Assembly (NCBI GenBank): GCA_021805025.1
Contig: JAJZGF010000013.1
Span: 1 to 46,825, forward strand
DNA length: 46,825 bases
From: Acidobacteriota bacterium
GTDB lineage: Bacteria > Acidobacteriota > Terriglobia > Terriglobales > Acidobacteriaceae
Direction: 5' to 3'
Shown here: positions 45,976 through 46,825 of the stretch, in pieces
Layout of the letters: each line of letters begins with the position of its first letter
Position numbering within the stretch: the first letter of the stretch is position 1
The notes under the pieces: model-generated
Seen by the model: only the letters and a program-made list of their open reading frames with translations
Databases searched by the model: none
Told to the model about the DNA's origin: nothing
Position numbers and translations under genes: made by a program

Positions 45976-46825
45976 TTAGGACGCGGTAGCTTTGATGGTT
46001 CCGTTGAGGCCTTGCGGAAAGAATCCGCCTGCGCCGATCTCGCCTGCAGTTGCGTTGAGATAGACGATGTGGAGCACCTGATCCGTGGTGCGGTCGAAGG
46101 CAATCGAGTTGCTGTCTGCCGCTACGATTGTGCTGCCGGAGAGCTGCACCTCATTGCCTCCGCCGGCCGCAGCGCGCAGGGCCGAGATCTGATTGGCGTA
46201 GGTCAGGAAATTGCCGCCGATACCGGCCAGGAGGGTGCGTATCTCCGCTGCGTGATATGCTTCGGTGGCCATGATGCCGGCCGCAGCGCTGAGATAGGTC
46301 GTATTGCTGATGAGTCCGGCGGCCCCATGATAGGCCGTGACGCCCACATCCTCAAAAGTGAATGCGCCGACGAGGAAGCTGTTCTCATCGGCAAATGGAT
46401 TGAAGGACGAACCTATGCCCGCCGCCATGGCTGCAGCGTTGAAGCTGTTGCTCAGGTCGATTGCCGGCCTGCTCACTGCTGCAGATCCGAGAGCAGCGCG
46501 CAGAAAGCGCACATGCGCCAGTTCATCGTCGGCAATTTCAAGAGCGTACTGCTGCAGCGCCGGAGTTTTGAAGACAACCTGCGTGCCGCCTGTGACCGTG
46601 CCGGCGCCAGAACCGGCGTCGGCATCAGAGAGGCCTGTCCCCGTAGCCGCACGCAGATAAAACTCCGCCTCAAGATATTCGAGATTCAGAGCGAAGTTTA
46701 GAATGTCCGGATCTGTGATAGTCGTTGGGGCGGGTGGGGTTGGCGTTGCGGTAGAGCCGTACATGCTGCCGCCGCAGCCTGTAGCGAGCGTGAGGGCCGC
46801 TGCGCTTCCCGCACTGCATCCCAAC
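45976..46825 (-). CDS. Ferritin-like domain protein 1, exported (5' end outside the window)
   Basis: At least 282 residues of a paralogue of the next gene; the frame is still open at the window edge. The first visible residues (LGCSAGSAAALTLATGCGG) look like the middle of a signal peptide, so the true start lies beyond 46825. The bundle carries NLEYLEAEFYLRA, ADDELAHVRFLRAAL, FEDVGVTAYHGAAGL and TEAYHAAEIRTLLAG, so the metal-binding Glu/His set looks complete. It ends in GGFFPQGLNGTIKATAS like its neighbour. A linker (TATPTPPAPTT) follows the signal peptide. Probably cotranscribed with the second copy. Confidence 0.85.
   Translation of the reverse strand, partial: LGCSAGSAAALTLATGCGGSMYGSTATPTPPAPTTITDPDILNFALNLEYLEAEFYLRAATGTGLSDADAGSGAGTVTGGTQVVFKTPALQQYALEIADDELAHVRFLRAALGSAAVSRPAIDLSNSFNAAAMAAGIGSSFNPFADENSFLVGAFTFEDVGVTAYHGAAGLISNTTYLSAAAGIMATEAYHAAEIRTLLAGIGGNFLTYANQISALRAAAGGGNEVQLSGSTIVAADSNSIAFDRTTDQVLHIVYLNATAGEIGAGGFFPQGLNGTIKATAS

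Overview
The window is chromosomal DNA from a high-G+C (about 60 % by eye) Gram-negative bacterium. The protein style points to the Acidobacteriota, class Terriglobia (Acidobacteriaceae-like): the rpmH-rnpA-yidD-yidC block beside a dnaA that is not followed by dnaN, two unequal ATP synthase b subunits with one carrying a signal peptide, a SigK/RskA pair beside Ferritin_2-type proteins, and an ABC operon ending in a small winged-helix regulator with a membrane partner. The lineage is inferred from these features, not from a marker-gene search. No rRNA, tRNA, CRISPR array, insertion sequence, phage or plasmid gene was recognised.

Layout. 1-3078 (minus): rpmH, rnpA, yidD, yidC, the ribosomal protein L34 / RNase P / membrane insertase operon. 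3079-3586: the rpmH-dnaA gap, the classical origin position, with a dnaA promoter. 3587-4996: dnaA. 5027-8275 (minus): a Rel-type (p)ppGpp synthetase/hydrolase followed by a homocysteine S-methyltransferase. 8529-10401 (plus): a monohaem cytochrome c and an RlmI-like methyltransferase. 10456-14871 (minus): a ribbon-helix-helix-like protein, a GAF-EAL phosphodiesterase and a secreted prolyl oligopeptidase. 15229-16809: MurJ lipid II flippase. 17468-17959 (minus): bactofilin with a strong palindromic terminator. 18367-20038 (plus): folK-tgt. 20035-23234 (minus): a four-gene ABC exporter operon with its own regulator and a promoter-embedded palindrome. 23358-25541 (minus): a TPR-glycosyltransferase-like protein. 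25745-27261 (plus): AhpD/CMD protein and tandem UspA. 27269-29206 (minus): secreted esterase, small membrane protein, small zinc-ribbon-like protein; 29386-29583 (plus) a 65-residue Ala-rich protein.

29672-36403 (minus) is the F1Fo ATP synthase operon, read atpF'-atpF-atpH-atpA-atpG-(orf)-atpD-atpC. The a and c subunits are absent, so they lie elsewhere. An 88-codon gene of lower G+C sits between the gamma and beta genes. 36772-40699 (plus): dnaG and rpoD, the macromolecular-synthesis pair without rpsU, ending in a good intrinsic terminator. 40875-42320: a Tat-exported GH1 beta-glucosidase. 42386-43423 (minus): a YncE-like beta-propeller. 43517-46825 (minus): two tandem Ferritin_2-type proteins (the first cut by the window end), then an ECF sigma factor and its RskA-like anti-sigma factor.

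Most genes are housekeeping. The points most worth checking are the low-G+C insert in the ATP synthase operon, the regulator/palindrome pair of the ABC operon, the -10-like boxes placed almost directly on start codons (possible leaderless mRNAs), the apparent loss of the usual groove arginine in YidC, and the twin ferritin-like genes next to a sigma/anti-sigma pair.
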